DNA of 45,251 bases from Natronohydrobacter sp. (GCA_020832555.1 JAFIEM010000015.1:1-45251), one strand, 5' to 3'. Positions 16,832 through 25,492 are shown, counted from the first letter of the stretch. Made by a program: numbers and translations. Notes: generated by a model from the sequence alone, not told the origin.

Positions 16832-17283
16832 CCATGCGGCCCGTGCCGGAAATGATTCATGGCTCTGCTGTCGCGTTTGACCTCGAAGGATTGTGGACTG
16901 GTTTGCTGATCAAAGGGCGCTCCGGCAGCGGAAAATCCGAACTGGCGCTTGAACTGATCGGCCTCGGGGCGCGTCTGGTTTCCGATGACCAGACCGAGTT
17001 GCGGCGTGAGGGGGCGCAGATCCGTCTTTCGGCTCCACCTGCGCTTCGCGGCCTCATTGAGCTGCGCCAACTCGGCATCCTGCGCATTGATCCGGTCGAT
17101 AGCGCCGCCCTTGCAGCTTTGGTGGATCTTGATGAACTCGAAGCCGAGCGGTTGCCGCAACGCCATGTCACAGATATTCAGGGGGTGAGCGTGCCGCGAC
17201 TGCGCCGCGCCTCTGGCAGGGCGTTTGCGGTCGGGTTGAAGTATTATCTCCTGTCACGCCATTGGCAGGACAAGGACAATTAG
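16828..17283 (+). CDS. hprK: Short HPr kinase/phosphorylase
   Basis: A 151-residue protein equal to the catalytic half of HPr kinase/phosphorylase: P-loop GRSGSGKSELALELI at residues 30-44 and LVSDDQTEL after it. The N-terminal domain of the 310-residue Firmicute enzymes is absent, which is normal in alphaproteobacteria. It phosphorylates, and may dephosphorylate, HPr on serine; HPr is encoded three genes downstream and has the target Ser46. The GTG at 16828 overlaps the chvG stop; ATG 16834 is an alternative. Genetic coupling to chvG suggests that envelope sensing and PTS state are co-ordinated. Confidence 0.9.
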   Translation: MTMRPVPEMIHGSAVAFDLEGLWTGLLIKGRSGSGKSELALELIGLGARLVSDDQTELRREGAQIRLSAPPALRGLIELRQLGILRIDPVDSAALAALVDLDELEAERLPQRHVTDIQGVSVPRLRRASGRAFAVGLKYYLLSRHWQDKDN

Positions 17284-17284
17284 C

Positions 17285-18193
17285 ATGCCTGTGCCGCCTG
17301 CTGAATCGAACAAGACTGATCGTCTGGTGCTGTTGACCGGACCCTCGGGGGCCGGGCGCAGCACAGCGCTCAGGGCGCTTGAGGATCTTGGCTTTGAGGC
17401 GATTGACAACATGCCGATCTCTCTGGTGTCACGGCTGGTTGCCGCCCCGCTGGAGCGACCGCTAGCGCTGGTGCTTGACCCGCGCAACCGCGATTTCGCA
17501 GTCAATGCGTTACTGGCACTGGTCGAGGACCTATCCGCATCGCCGCGCTTCGATTTCGATCTGGTCTATCTCGATTGCCCGGTAAACACGTTGATCCAGC
17601 GCTATTCAGAGACGCGCCGTCGCCATCCGCTCAGTCCCGAAGGCACAGCGCGCGACGGGATCGAGCTTGAAGCGCGACTGATGCAGCCGGTCAGGATGCG
17701 CGCGGATGTGCTGGTCCAGACCGAGGGCATGACCCCGCATGATCTGCGCGCGCATATGCAGCTCCTGTTCGGAGAAGCAGGGGCGCAGAACATGCAGGTG
17801 CATGTGGAGTCCTTTTCCTACCGACGCGGTATTCCTGCCGGGGTTGATCTTGTCTTTGACTGCCGGTTTCTGAACAATCCGCATTGGCAGCCCAGTCTTC
17901 GGGCGCGTGACGGACGGGATCCGGCTGTGGTGGATTTCATCCTGTCTGACATGCGGTTCTCCGGGTTTTTCCGACGAGTTCGCGATATGGTAGAGTTTCT
18001 TCTACCAGAATACGCCCAAGAGGGGAAAACTCAGCTCTCCATCGGCCTTGGCTGTACAGGCGGGCAACACAGGTCCGTTGCGATCGCCGAAAAGCTGTCA
18101 AATGCCCTTGCACAGGCCGGGTGGCAGGTGTCTAAACGGCACAGGGAACTGGAACGCATCGCGGCGCATGCCGCAGCAGAAAAGAGCGAATAG
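17285..18193 (+). CDS. rapZ: RapZ family nucleotide-binding protein
   Basis: A 302-residue P-loop protein of the RapZ (YvcJ) family. The nucleotide site is LLTGPSGAGRSTALRALEDLGFEAIDNMP, and the conserved segments DPRNRDF, LDCP and, at the C-terminus, IGLGCTGGQHRSVAIAEKL are present. In enteric bacteria RapZ is an RNase adaptor for small RNAs that control GlmS; in alphaproteobacteria the role is not established. The ATG follows the hprK stop by one base. Association with PTS genes is shared with many proteobacteria. Confidence 0.93.
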   Translation: MPVPPAESNKTDRLVLLTGPSGAGRSTALRALEDLGFEAIDNMPISLVSRLVAAPLERPLALVLDPRNRDFAVNALLALVEDLSASPRFDFDLVYLDCPVNTLIQRYSETRRRHPLSPEGTARDGIELEARLMQPVRMRADVLVQTEGMTPHDLRAHMQLLFGEAGAQNMQVHVESFSYRRGIPAGVDLVFDCRFLNNPHWQPSLRARDGRDPAVVDFILSDMRFSGFFRRVRDMVEFLLPEYAQEGKTQLSIGLGCTGGQHRSVAIAEKLSNALAQAGWQVSKRHRELERIAAHAAAEKSE

Positions 18194-18201
18194 GTCGCCT
18201 C

Positions 18202-18591
18202 GTGATCGGGATCGTGATCGTTGCCCATGGTGGTCTGGCCCGCGAATATCTCGCGGCGATAGAGCATGTGATTGGCAAACAGACTGGTATTGCGGCGATC
18301 TCGATCGAATATGATCATGATCGCGCAGCCAAACAGGCCGAAATCGCAGCCGCAGCCGCAGCGGTTGATGTCGGGTCCGGCGTGGTTGTCGTCACCGACA
18401 TGTTCGGCGGATCGCCGTCCAATCTTTCGATGCCCGCCTGCACTGGCCCCGAGCGGCGGATCCTGTACGGGGCAAATTTGCCGATGCTCATCAAGCTCGC
18501 GAAATCGCGTGATATGGGGTTGCAGGCGGCGACTTCAGCCGCATTGGAAGCCGGTCGAAAATACATCAATTCCATGGAAATCGGCCGCTAG
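18202..18591 (+). CDS. PTS EIIA component, mannose family (regulatory PTS)
   Basis: A 129-residue EIIA domain of the mannose/sorbose type. His9 in VIVAHGGLA is the phosphorylation site and TDMFGGSPSN is the conserved second loop. There is no IIB, IIC or IID gene beside it, so it is likely regulatory and not a sugar importer. It would receive phosphate from HPr, encoded 33 bases downstream. Start is a GTG at 18202, eight bases after rapZ. It is often called ManX or PtsM in alphaproteobacteria. Confidence 0.92.
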   Translation: MIGIVIVAHGGLAREYLAAIEHVIGKQTGIAAISIEYDHDRAAKQAEIAAAAAAVDVGSGVVVVTDMFGGSPSNLSMPACTGPERRILYGANLPMLIKLAKSRDMGLQAATSAALEAGRKYINSMEIGR

Positions 18592-18624
18592 GCTTTTGAA
18601 AATCAGGACAGGTGACGGCAGCGC

Positions 18625-18894
18625 ATGACGGAAATCGAGTTGGAGATCATCAATGAAAAGGGGTTGCATGCCCGTGCTTCGGCGAAATTCGTTGAAGTGG
18701 TGGAGGCCCATGATGCAGCCGCCGAAGTGATGAAGGATGGCATGAGTGTGCCAGGAGATTCGATCATGGGACTGCTTATGCTGGCGGCGTCGCGCGGAAC
18801 CTCGATTCAGGTCAAGACGTCGGGAACCCAACATGCAGAGCTTGCCTCTGCACTTCAGGAACTTGTCGCAAATCGTTTCGGCGAGGGAATGTGA
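18625..18894 (+). CDS. ptsH: Phosphocarrier protein HPr
   Basis: HPr passes phosphate from Enzyme I to EIIA. The 89-residue protein has both regulatory residues: His15 in EKGLHARASAKF and Ser46 in VPGDSIMGLLML, the latter being the HprK target. Enzyme I is not encoded in the window. It is the last gene of the chvI-chvG-hprK-rapZ-EIIA-HPr run. No convincing terminator follows; the next 230 bases are AT-rich and lead to the outer membrane gene. Confidence 0.95.
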   Translation: MTEIELEIINEKGLHARASAKFVEVVEAHDAAAEVMKDGMSVPGDSIMGLLMLAASRGTSIQVKTSGTQHAELASALQELVANRFGEGM

Positions 18895-19126
18895 AGCGCC
18901 AAATCAGGCAGGCAAAAAGTCGCTGAAAATATTTTGTATAAAAACAATATGTTAATCTGATCACGGCGCGCTCATCTGATCGTGACCCGCCGACGGGTTC
19001 TGCCGGGGCCCTCCTTCGATTACATCTCAGGCGTGTGTGGATGGAACCAATCGGTGCCTTGCCGGTTGATCCTACACAACGGGATCGACGAAACGTCGAA
19101 ACAGTCTGGAACAGGAGTAACGAAGA

Positions 19127-19747
19127 ATGACGAAGATTCTGGCATATGCGGCAACGGCCGCAATGGTCGCAACAGGTGCGAGTGCAGGCAGCTTTTCCAA
19201 AGCAGCGCCAGTGGGTCAAGAGCCTGTTGTCCAGCAGCCCGCCGCGCCGGTCGCGGCCCCGCGGTTTGATTGGACCGGCGCCTATGCTGGTGCGGCCCTC
19301 GGCTATGGCCGCCTGAAGACCAGCGCGGGGGAAAGTGGCACTTCTGCGGTCGGTGGTCTCTTTGCAGGGTATCGCTGGGATATGGGTGATGCGGTTCTCG
19401 GGGCCGAAGCGCAGATCGCACCGATGGCTTTCGGCTCGCCGACGCTCGCAAGCGGTGACAGATTGCGCGCTGGCGCGTCGCTGCTCTTGTCTGCAGGTAT
19501 GCCGGTGACGGCAGATGCGCGCACGCTGGCTTATGTTGGCGCAGGCCCGGCCCTTCTGCGTACAAGCGGTCCGGCAGGGTCCAAGACCTCGACCGGTATT
19601 CAGGGTCAGTTGGGTGTGGACCACATGCTTACCGACAGCGTGATGCTGCGTGGTTCGGTCAATTACACGGCGATCAACCGTGTCGGATCTGCCAATGACC
19701 GCACGCGCACGCTTGGGGCTGGTGTCGGTCTGGCCTTCCGCTTCTAA
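19127..19747 (+). CDS. Outer membrane beta-barrel protein (small porin-like family)
   Basis: A 206-residue exported protein. The signal peptide MTKILAYAATAAMVATGASA is followed by a Pro/Ala/Val-rich linker (residues 22-45) and then alternating hydrophobic strands beginning FDWTGAYAGAALGYG. The last residue is Phe (LAFRF), the outer-membrane assembly signal. This layout is that of the OMP_b-brl (OmpW/Omp25-like) eight-stranded family. Function unknown; members help envelope stability or immune exposure in other alphaproteobacteria. AGGAG is nine bases before the ATG. It has its own promoter region and terminator, so it is probably monocistronic. Confidence 0.82.
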   Translation: MTKILAYAATAAMVATGASAGSFSKAAPVGQEPVVQQPAAPVAAPRFDWTGAYAGAALGYGRLKTSAGESGTSAVGGLFAGYRWDMGDAVLGAEAQIAPMAFGSPTLASGDRLRAGASLLLSAGMPVTADARTLAYVGAGPALLRTSGPAGSKTSTGIQGQLGVDHMLTDSVMLRGSVNYTAINRVGSANDRTRTLGAGVGLAFRF

Positions 19748-19765
19748 GGATCGAGTGATCTTAAT

Positions 19766-19797
19766 AAAGCCCCTTGCAGTTTACTGCAGGGGGCTTT
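19766..19797 (+). terminator. Rho-independent terminator of the outer membrane protein gene
   Basis: A 14-bp stem (AAAGCCCCTTGCAG with complement, one G-T wobble), loop TTTA, followed by further T residues (TTTTTC). Well placed 18 bases after the stop. The AAA at its 5' side means it may also act for the convergent CoA transferase side, but that gene ends 41 bases away, reading towards it. Confidence 0.85.
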
Positions 19798-19838
19798 TTC
19801 ATGGGTCGTCGCGGTAAACAGCTTTACGAGCCTCGCGG

Positions 19839-20954
19839 TCAGTCATCCTGACCAAGCATCGGGGCAGGGCGTCTAGGCGCGACAGGATGACGTGAAAACC
19901 GGAACGGCGCGCGCACCCCCTTCAATCCATCCATGTCCAGCAACAGATCGCGGGCGATCACCTGCGGATCGGAAAAGACAGCTTCCATGTTCTGAATCGG
20001 TCCGGCTGGCACGCCCGCAACTTCGCATGCAGCAAGCAATGCGGCACTATCCCAGATCTGTGTTGCAGCACAGATCCGCTCCGACAGGGCGTCGCGATTG
20101 CGCACCCGCGCAGCATTGGTGGCGAAATCCGGGTGCGCTACAAGCTCTTCCAGTCCAAGCAATCCGCAAAGGCGTCGATACTGTCCGTCGTTTCCTGTGG
20201 CGATGATGATATGTCCGTCTGCACATGGCACTGTCTGATAAGGCGCAAGATTGGGGTGGAAATTGCCCAGGCGCTTCGGAGAATGTCCGGTAGCCAGGTA
20301 ATTCATCGCCTGATTGGCCATCAGGGCGACAGCCGAATCCATCAGCGCCATGTCGATATGTTGCCCCAACCCGGTGCGCGCGCGCTCGTGCAGCGCCGCC
20401 AGAATCGCGGTGCTGGCATAGATGCCGGTCACGATATCCGTTACGGCAACGCCCACCTTCTGCGGCGCGCCATCTGCAGGGCCCGTAACCGACATCAGCC
20501 CTGACATGCCCTGAATGATATAGTCATAGCCCGCACGGTGAGCATAGGGGCCGGTCTGCCCGAAACCCGTGATCGAGCAATAAACCAGCCGCGGGTTCAG
20601 CTCGGCAAGGGTCTCATAATCCAGCCCGTATTTCGACAGCCCCCCCAGTTTGAAATTCTCGATCAGCACGTCGGCCTCTGCAACCAGAGCGCGGACCTTT
20701 GCCTGTCCTTCCTGCGTGCGGAAATCGGCCGTCACCGAGGATTTGCCGCGATTGGTGGAATGGAAATAGGCCGCATCCTGCGAGCCATCTTCGCGCTGGA
20801 TAAATGGCGGCCCCCAACGGCGCGTGTCATCGCCCTCGGGGGATTCCACCTTGATCACTTCGGCACCCAGATCGGCCAAGGTCTGACCGGCCCAGGGACC
20901 GGCCAGTATTCGCGCCAGCTCTATGACGCGCACCCCCTCCAGCGGTCCCGGCAT
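19839..20954 (-). CDS. CaiB/BaiF (family III) CoA transferase
   Basis: A 371-residue family III CoA transferase, a class that moves CoA between carboxylic acids (formyl/oxalyl, carnitine, succinyl/malate and others) through an aspartyl-CoA anhydride. Clear signatures: GVRVIELARILAGPWAGQTLADLGAEVIKVE at the N-terminus, NRGKSSVTADFR, VLIENFKLGGL, SITGFGQTGPYAHRAGYDYIIQGMSG, and the probable catalytic Asp in DMALMDSAVALM. The substrate cannot be told from sequence. It begins five bases after the DsbA-like gene in the same direction, so it is probably co-transcribed with it by position, though no functional link is evident. Confidence 0.9.
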   Translation of the reverse strand: MPGPLEGVRVIELARILAGPWAGQTLADLGAEVIKVESPEGDDTRRWGPPFIQREDGSQDAAYFHSTNRGKSSVTADFRTQEGQAKVRALVAEADVLIENFKLGGLSKYGLDYETLAELNPRLVYCSITGFGQTGPYAHRAGYDYIIQGMSGLMSVTGPADGAPQKVGVAVTDIVTGIYASTAILAALHERARTGLGQHIDMALMDSAVALMANQAMNYLATGHSPKRLGNFHPNLAPYQTVPCADGHIIIATGNDGQYRRLCGLLGLEELVAHPDFATNAARVRNRDALSERICAATQIWDSAALLAACEVAGVPAGPIQNMEAVFSDPQVIARDLLLDMDGLKGVRAPFRFSRHPVAPRRPAPMLGQDD

Positions 20955-20959
20955 GCGCC

Positions 20960-21616
20960 TTAGCCGCCCAGTTTTTCAGTCAGGATGCGTTCGAACTCGG
21001 CATAAGGCATGTTCGAGTAAAGCTGGCCATTGATCACGAAACTGGGCGTAGAGCGGATACCGTAGGTTTCTGCATTCGCCTGATAGAATTCGGTCAGTTC
21101 CAGCGCCTTGTCGGCATCCTCCAGACAGGCATTGACCTCGGCATCGCTCATGCCGGCCTGACGGCCAAGCCTGCGCAGGTTCTCGGCCACAACCGCCGGA
21201 TCATTCGAGGCGGCCCAGGTGCTCTGTGTCTGATAGATCAGCTCGACCATGCCATGATAGCGCGTGCCGCCCCCGCAACGCGCGACCATCCCGGCCCAGA
21301 GACCGTAGCGGTCAAAATAGACTTCGCGCTTCAGGAAGAGGATCTGGTCGGTATCAATGAAGTTTTCCTTGATCTGCTGGAAAGCCCCCTGATTGAATGT
21401 CGCACAATGCGGGCAGGTGAACGATGAGTATTCGACCACCACGACCGAGGCTTCCGGATTGCCCAGCGGAAAATCGAGCGCATGGATTTCCGTGGACTGC
21501 CCTGCCGTTGTGCTGATTGCGGCTGCGGGTGTCGGCTGGTTCTGGGACATATACCACCAGCCCCCGGCCCCGGCGGCCACGACAACGGCCAGCGCAGGCA
21601 GGATTAACTTGTTCAT
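20960..21616 (-). CDS. DsbA-family thiol:disulfide oxidoreductase
   Basis: A 218-residue periplasmic thioredoxin-fold protein, membrane-anchored or exported by the N-terminal segment LILPALAVVVAAGAGGWWYM. The active site is Cys68-Pro-His-Cys71, the same dipeptide as E. coli DsbA, and the cis-proline loop is RSTPSFVING. An inserted helical domain lies between. It should introduce or shuffle disulfides in exported proteins. Its ATG overlaps the end of the DciA-like gene by four bases. Confidence 0.92.
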   Translation of the reverse strand: MNKLILPALAVVVAAGAGGWWYMSQNQPTPAAAISTTAGQSTEIHALDFPLGNPEASVVVVEYSSFTCPHCATFNQGAFQQIKENFIDTDQILFLKREVYFDRYGLWAGMVARCGGGTRYHGMVELIYQTQSTWAASNDPAVVAENLRRLGRQAGMSDAEVNACLEDADKALELTEFYQANAETYGIRSTPSFVINGQLYSNMPYAEFERILTEKLGG

Positions 21617-22161
21617 CTCGGGTTTCCTTTGTTCTGTTGTGCCTTCGATAGGACATTGCAGGCCAGACGTTCAAGGGCCGCGCGCAGGCTCTGGTCCTGC
21701 ACGGGTGCCGCCGTTTCGCGGGCTTTCGTCTGAATTTCGGGTGCCGGTTCGCGCGCCGCAGCCTTTGGGGCCGGATCAAATTGTGCCTGTCCTTCGGCAA
21801 AGCCCATCGGCGCGGTCTGCGTCAGGTGGATGCGCGCAATCGCATTATAGCCGTAGCAGGCATTGACCCGTTCCCGCAGCGCGGGCAGTTGCATTTGCAG
21901 CATTGGCCCTGCGGCGCCTGTGGTCAGCAGCGTCAGCGTGCCGCCAAGCCCGCCCTTGCTATAGCCGACCTTCACGGGGCGGCATTGGGCCGCGATATCC
22001 GGGCCCGCGATCTCGGCCCAATGCGTCAGCAGGCGCGAGATGGCGAAACCGCGCGCCTCTCCTGCCTTGCGGATACGCGATTCCACCAGCCGTGACGCGG
22101 CTTCAAAGCCGCGCATCCGGCGCGTGGGGGGAGGGGCAGGGGCCTTTGCCATTGCGGTCAC
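21613..22161 (-). CDS. DUF721 / DciA-like protein
   Basis: A 182-residue protein with a DUF721 domain (about residues 15-110: MRGFEAASRLVESRIRKAGEARGFAISRLLTHWAEIAG...). DUF721 defines DciA, the ancestral loader or operator of the replicative helicase DnaB; alphaproteobacterial members keep the core. The C-terminal third is Ala/Pro/Gln-rich and probably flexible. I chose a GTG at 22161 with AAGGA five bases upstream; ATG 22152 (MAKAPAPPP) is the main alternative. It is divergent from mutY and overlaps the DsbA-like gene by four bases. Confidence 0.8.
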   Translation of the reverse strand: MTAMAKAPAPPPTRRMRGFEAASRLVESRIRKAGEARGFAISRLLTHWAEIAGPDIAAQCRPVKVGYSKGGLGGTLTLLTTGAAGPMLQMQLPALRERVNACYGYNAIARIHLTQTAPMGFAEGQAQFDPAPKAAAREPAPEIQTKARETAAPVQDQSLRAALERLACNVLSKAQQNKGNPR

Positions 22162-22254
22162 GATCTTCCTTGCAGTGCGCGAGACAGAGTTTACCTTCTG
22201 ACGCGCGCTTTGCCAGAGGGCAGGGCAGTTTTTCGTGGTGAGAGGGCATAACAC

Positions 22255-23310
22255 ATGCGTGACGCGGCGGCACAGTCAATCGCTCCGGTCCTGCTGGACT
22301 GGTATGACCGCCACGCCCGCGCGCTGCCCTGGCGCATTCCGCCCGGCAGTCCTGACACGCCTGATCCATACCGGATCTGGCTGTCAGAGGTGATGCTGCA
22401 GCAAACAACCGTGGCGGCGGTGAAGGCGTATTTCAGCCGCTTCACCACGCGTTGGCCCACGGTGGAGGCTCTGGCCGCCGCCGCCGATGCGGATGTCATG
22501 GCCGAATGGGCCGGTCTGGGCTATTATGCCCGCGCGCGCAACCTGTTGAAATGCGCGCGCGCGGTGGCCGCAAGGGGCGGTTTTCCGCGCGACAGGGCAG
22601 GGTTGCAGGAACTTCCGGGGATCGGTCCCTATACCTCTGCCGCAATTGCCGCGATTGCCTTTGGTCATCCCGAAACCGTCGTCGATGGCAATGTCGAGCG
22701 CGTCATGGCGCGGCTTTTCGATGAACACACACCCCTGCCTGTCGCCAAGCCAGTGCTGACAGAACTGGCCGCCGGATTGACGCCCATGCAGCGCTCTGGC
22801 GATTACGCGCAGGCTGTGATGGATCTGGGGGCCACGATCTGCACCCCGCGCAATCCGGCCTGCGGTATCTGCCCGTTGATGGCGCATTGTGCCGCGCGCG
22901 CAGCGGGCACTGCCGCCAGCCTGCCGCGCAAGACCCGCAAGCCCGCCAAACCGGTGCGCTTCGGGACCGCCTATCTTGGGCAGCGCCAGGATGGTGCCTG
23001 GTTGATGGAGCGCCGCCCGGATAGCGGTCTGCTGGGCGGTATGCTGGGCTGGCCCGGCACGGATTGGAGCGAGGACAGCCCACCCGAGACCCCGCCCATG
23101 CCCGCTGACTGGCGCGCGGTCCCCGGCGAGGTGCGTCATACCTTCACGCATTTCCACCTGCGCCTTTCCCTTAGGGTTGCGCGTCTGCCGCAAGACACTC
23201 CGGGCGATTTCATCGAGCGCGATGCATTTGACCCCCGCGCTCTTGCAACGGTCATGCGCAAAGCACATGCTCTGGGGGTGGATTATCTGAGAAGCCTGGA
23301 GGCCCCATGA
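22255..23310 (+). CDS. mutY: A/G-specific adenine DNA glycosylase
   Basis: MutY removes adenine mispaired with 8-oxoguanine. The 351-residue protein has the catalytic Glu45 in SEVMLQQT, the helix-hairpin-helix LPGIGPYTSAAI (120-131), the catalytic Asp144 in VVDGNVERV, and the iron-sulfur ligands Cys196-x6-Cys203-x2-Cys206-x5-Cys212. A C-terminal Nudix-like domain, which reads 8-oxoguanine, follows (GGMLGWPG... and FTHFHLRL). The start codon is only 94 bases from the DciA-like gene start on the other strand. Its stop overlaps the gloA start (ATGA). Confidence 0.97.
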   Translation: MRDAAAQSIAPVLLDWYDRHARALPWRIPPGSPDTPDPYRIWLSEVMLQQTTVAAVKAYFSRFTTRWPTVEALAAAADADVMAEWAGLGYYARARNLLKCARAVAARGGFPRDRAGLQELPGIGPYTSAAIAAIAFGHPETVVDGNVERVMARLFDEHTPLPVAKPVLTELAAGLTPMQRSGDYAQAVMDLGATICTPRNPACGICPLMAHCAARAAGTAASLPRKTRKPAKPVRFGTAYLGQRQDGAWLMERRPDSGLLGGMLGWPGTDWSEDSPPETPPMPADWRAVPGEVRHTFTHFHLRLSLRVARLPQDTPGDFIERDAFDPRALATVMRKAHALGVDYLRSLEAP

Positions 23311-23807
23311 CCAATGATCTGAGTGAAACCGACCAGTATGTACTGACCCATACCATGCTGCGCATCAAGGAGCCCGAACGCGCACTCAGGTTCTATTGTG
23401 ACGTGCTGGGTTTTCGCCTGATGACACAGCTTGATTTCGCGGAAGCAAGGTTCTCACTCTATTTCCTGCAACCCCGTGGGCACGACGATTGCGCCAATGG
23501 CTCGATCGAGCAGAGCTTCGGTCGCGCGGGGCTGCTGGAACTCACCCATAACTGGGGCTGTGAGGACAGCGACACCGAAATGCACTCGGGCAATTCCGAA
23601 CCCAAGGGCTTTGGCCATATCTGCATTGCAGTGCCTGATATCGAAGCCGCTTGCGCGCGGTTCGATGCGATGGGCGTGCGCTTTCAGAAGCGATTGGGGG
23701 AAGGCGGCATGAAGGAAATTGCCTTCATTCTCGATCCTGACGGCTATTGGATCGAAGTGGTGCAGCCCTCGCTGATGGAAGGGCTGGTCGGCAAGAACAG
23801 GGTGTAA
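23307..23807 (+). CDS. gloA: Lactoylglutathione lyase (glyoxalase I)
   Basis: GloA isomerises the glutathione adduct of methylglyoxal to S-lactoylglutathione. The 166-residue size and the four metal ligands fit the larger, zinc-type class: His15 in LTHTMLRI, Glu in GLLELTHNWG, His in GFGHICIAV and Glu in YWIEVVQP. The insertion between the first two (PRGHDDCANGSIEQSFGRAG) is also of the eukaryote-like form. Translationally coupled to mutY through an ATGA overlap. Confidence 0.94.
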   Translation: MTNDLSETDQYVLTHTMLRIKEPERALRFYCDVLGFRLMTQLDFAEARFSLYFLQPRGHDDCANGSIEQSFGRAGLLELTHNWGCEDSDTEMHSGNSEPKGFGHICIAVPDIEAACARFDAMGVRFQKRLGEGGMKEIAFILDPDGYWIEVVQPSLMEGLVGKNRV

Positions 23808-23889
23808 CTCTGTCGCAGCCTTGCGGGGCTGTCAGTGCGTGGAATTTGCGATATACTGCGCGAAAGCGCATAAACTCGGGTAAGCCCCT

Positions 23890-25026
23890 GTGACACCAGA
23901 AAAATTCCGCCGATTCAGTTCTGCCGTACCCTTCTGGGTCAGCCTCGGCTTCGTACCGCTGGTCTGGATTTCCGCTCTCTGGGGTGGCTGGTGGTTCATG
24001 CTGGCAGTGGCATATGGATGGTGGGCCTTCACGCTGATCGATTTCATCACCGGGCTGAATATCGAGAACCCGGATACGGAAACGCCCATCACTGACCTTT
24101 TCTGGTATCGCCTGATCACGCTGATCTGGTTCCCGGTCCAGTTCGTGACCATATTCGGGGTGCTCTGGGTGCTGGCCAATGGCGCGCTGCCGTGGTGGGA
24201 ACAACTGGGCGTGGTCTTTGGTCTTGGGGTGATGACCGGGGTCATCGGTATCGTCTATGCGCATGAGCTTCTGCACCAGAAAACCCCGCATGAACGCTGG
24301 CTGGCGGATCTGCTGCTGGCATCCGTGCTCTATTCGCATTTCCGTTCGGAGCATTTGCTGGTCCATCATCGCTATGTCGGCACCCCGCGCGATCCGGTGA
24401 CAGCGCGCTATAACGAGGGCTTCATCAGCTACTTTTTCCGCGTGTTGCGCGATTGCCCGCCTTCGGCCTTCCGCGCCGAGGCCGCGATGCTCGCGCGCAA
24501 GGGCCTGCCCTGGTGGCACCGCTCCAATCCGTTCTGGCGTTTCGCGGCGCTGCAGGGGGCGATGCTGGCACTGGCTGCGCTGATCGGCGGCTGGTGGGGG
24601 CTGTTTCTGTTCGTGTTTCAGGCCGCGACCGCCTTCTGGCATCTGGAACTGACGAATTACATCGAACATTACGGCCTGACCCGGCGGTATCTGGGCGACG
24701 GAAAATACGAACCGGTGCGTCCGCATCATAGCTGGAACGCCTCGCATGCGGCCTCGAACTGGCTGATGATCAATCTGCAACGCCATTCTGATCACCATTA
24801 CAAACCCGAACGACGCTTTCCACTGTTGCAGACCTATGACGAAACCGCCGCGCCGCAACTCCCTTTCGGCTATCCGGCGCTGACGACGCTGGCGATGGTG
24901 CCGCCTCTGTTCCGGCGCTACATGAACCCTCGGGTCAAGGAATGGCGCCGACAATTCTACCCCGATATAGAGGACTGGACAGCCTATTCCACGCATGCCA
25001 CCCCGATGCCAAAAGGAGCGTCTTGA
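23890..25026 (+). CDS. alkB: Alkane 1-monooxygenase (AlkB type)
   Basis: A 378-residue membrane di-iron hydroxylase. Histidine boxes are complete: HELLH (125-129), EHLLVHH (154-160), the AlkB-specific NYIEHYGL (256-263) and LQRHSDHH (296-303), between about six hydrophobic helices. It should hydroxylate medium-chain alkanes at the end carbon using electrons from rubredoxin; neither rubredoxin nor its reductase is encoded here or fused. The start is GTG 23890. A DCC-family thiol protein follows by 12 bases. The substrate range cannot be judged, and some relatives act on fatty acyl or terpene groups. Confidence 0.9.
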   Translation: MTPEKFRRFSSAVPFWVSLGFVPLVWISALWGGWWFMLAVAYGWWAFTLIDFITGLNIENPDTETPITDLFWYRLITLIWFPVQFVTIFGVLWVLANGALPWWEQLGVVFGLGVMTGVIGIVYAHELLHQKTPHERWLADLLLASVLYSHFRSEHLLVHHRYVGTPRDPVTARYNEGFISYFFRVLRDCPPSAFRAEAAMLARKGLPWWHRSNPFWRFAALQGAMLALAALIGGWWGLFLFVFQAATAFWHLELTNYIEHYGLTRRYLGDGKYEPVRPHHSWNASHAASNWLMINLQRHSDHHYKPERRFPLLQTYDETAAPQLPFGYPALTTLAMVPPLFRRYMNPRVKEWRRQFYPDIEDWTAYSTHATPMPKGAS

Positions 25027-25038
25027 GCGGAACGGCAT

Positions 25039-25425
25039 ATGCGCTATGTGACGCACATGACCCAGACAGAAGTGCTGTATAACGGGCGCTGCCCCATTTG
25101 CTCGGCAGAGATCGCGCAGTATCGCAAGCAGGCGAATGACGCCGGAGCTGACTTGAGTTTCACCGATCTGCATGACGCTGATCTCTCAAGTTGGAACCTC
25201 AGTCCCGAACAGGCCACGCGCCGCCTGCATATTCGTCAGCAGGGACAGATCATTTCGGGTTTCCCTGCCTTCCTGCTGCTGTGGCGGGAACTTCCGCGCA
25301 TGCGTTGGCTGGCGCGACTGTTCTCTCTGCCGATGCTGCGGCAGATCGCAGAGCTCGGATACAATCACGTCGCGGCTCCAATGCTCTATGCGATGCATAG
25401 ACGCAGGCAGGCTGGACGCCACTGA
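25039..25425 (+). CDS. DCC-family (DUF393) putative thiol oxidoreductase
   Basis: A 128-residue protein of the DUF393/DCC family, predicted thioredoxin-like. The motif region is VLYNGRCPICSAEI with Cys18 and Cys21 (family form YDGxCxxC, here with Asn in place of Asp, as in many members). DLHDAD and the later FPAFLLLWRELPRMRWLARLF segment follow. The start is uncertain; ATG 25057 (MTQTEVLY) is an alternative. It follows alkB by 12 bases and is probably co-transcribed. Function not established. Confidence 0.8.
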   Translation: MRYVTHMTQTEVLYNGRCPICSAEIAQYRKQANDAGADLSFTDLHDADLSSWNLSPEQATRRLHIRQQGQIISGFPAFLLLWRELPRMRWLARLFSLPMLRQIAELGYNHVAAPMLYAMHRRRQAGRH

Positions 25426-25492
25426 CTTCTGGCTGGCAGGACCATAAAGGAAGACTTCGGTGCAGCCAAAAAGGGGGGAATCCCGTTCGCTG

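Noticed and set aside
18928-18981. AT-rich stretch with ATCTGATC repeated at 18955 and 18974, considered as operator of the outer membrane protein gene
   Set aside because: The 8-base repeat is short and imperfect in its flanks, and I could not fix a promoter; too weak to list as a site.
23725-25173. A 482-residue open frame on the minus strand across alkB
   Set aside because: It lies opposite all AlkB histidine boxes, has shadow-like composition (very rich in Arg, Gln and His) and no recognisable domain.
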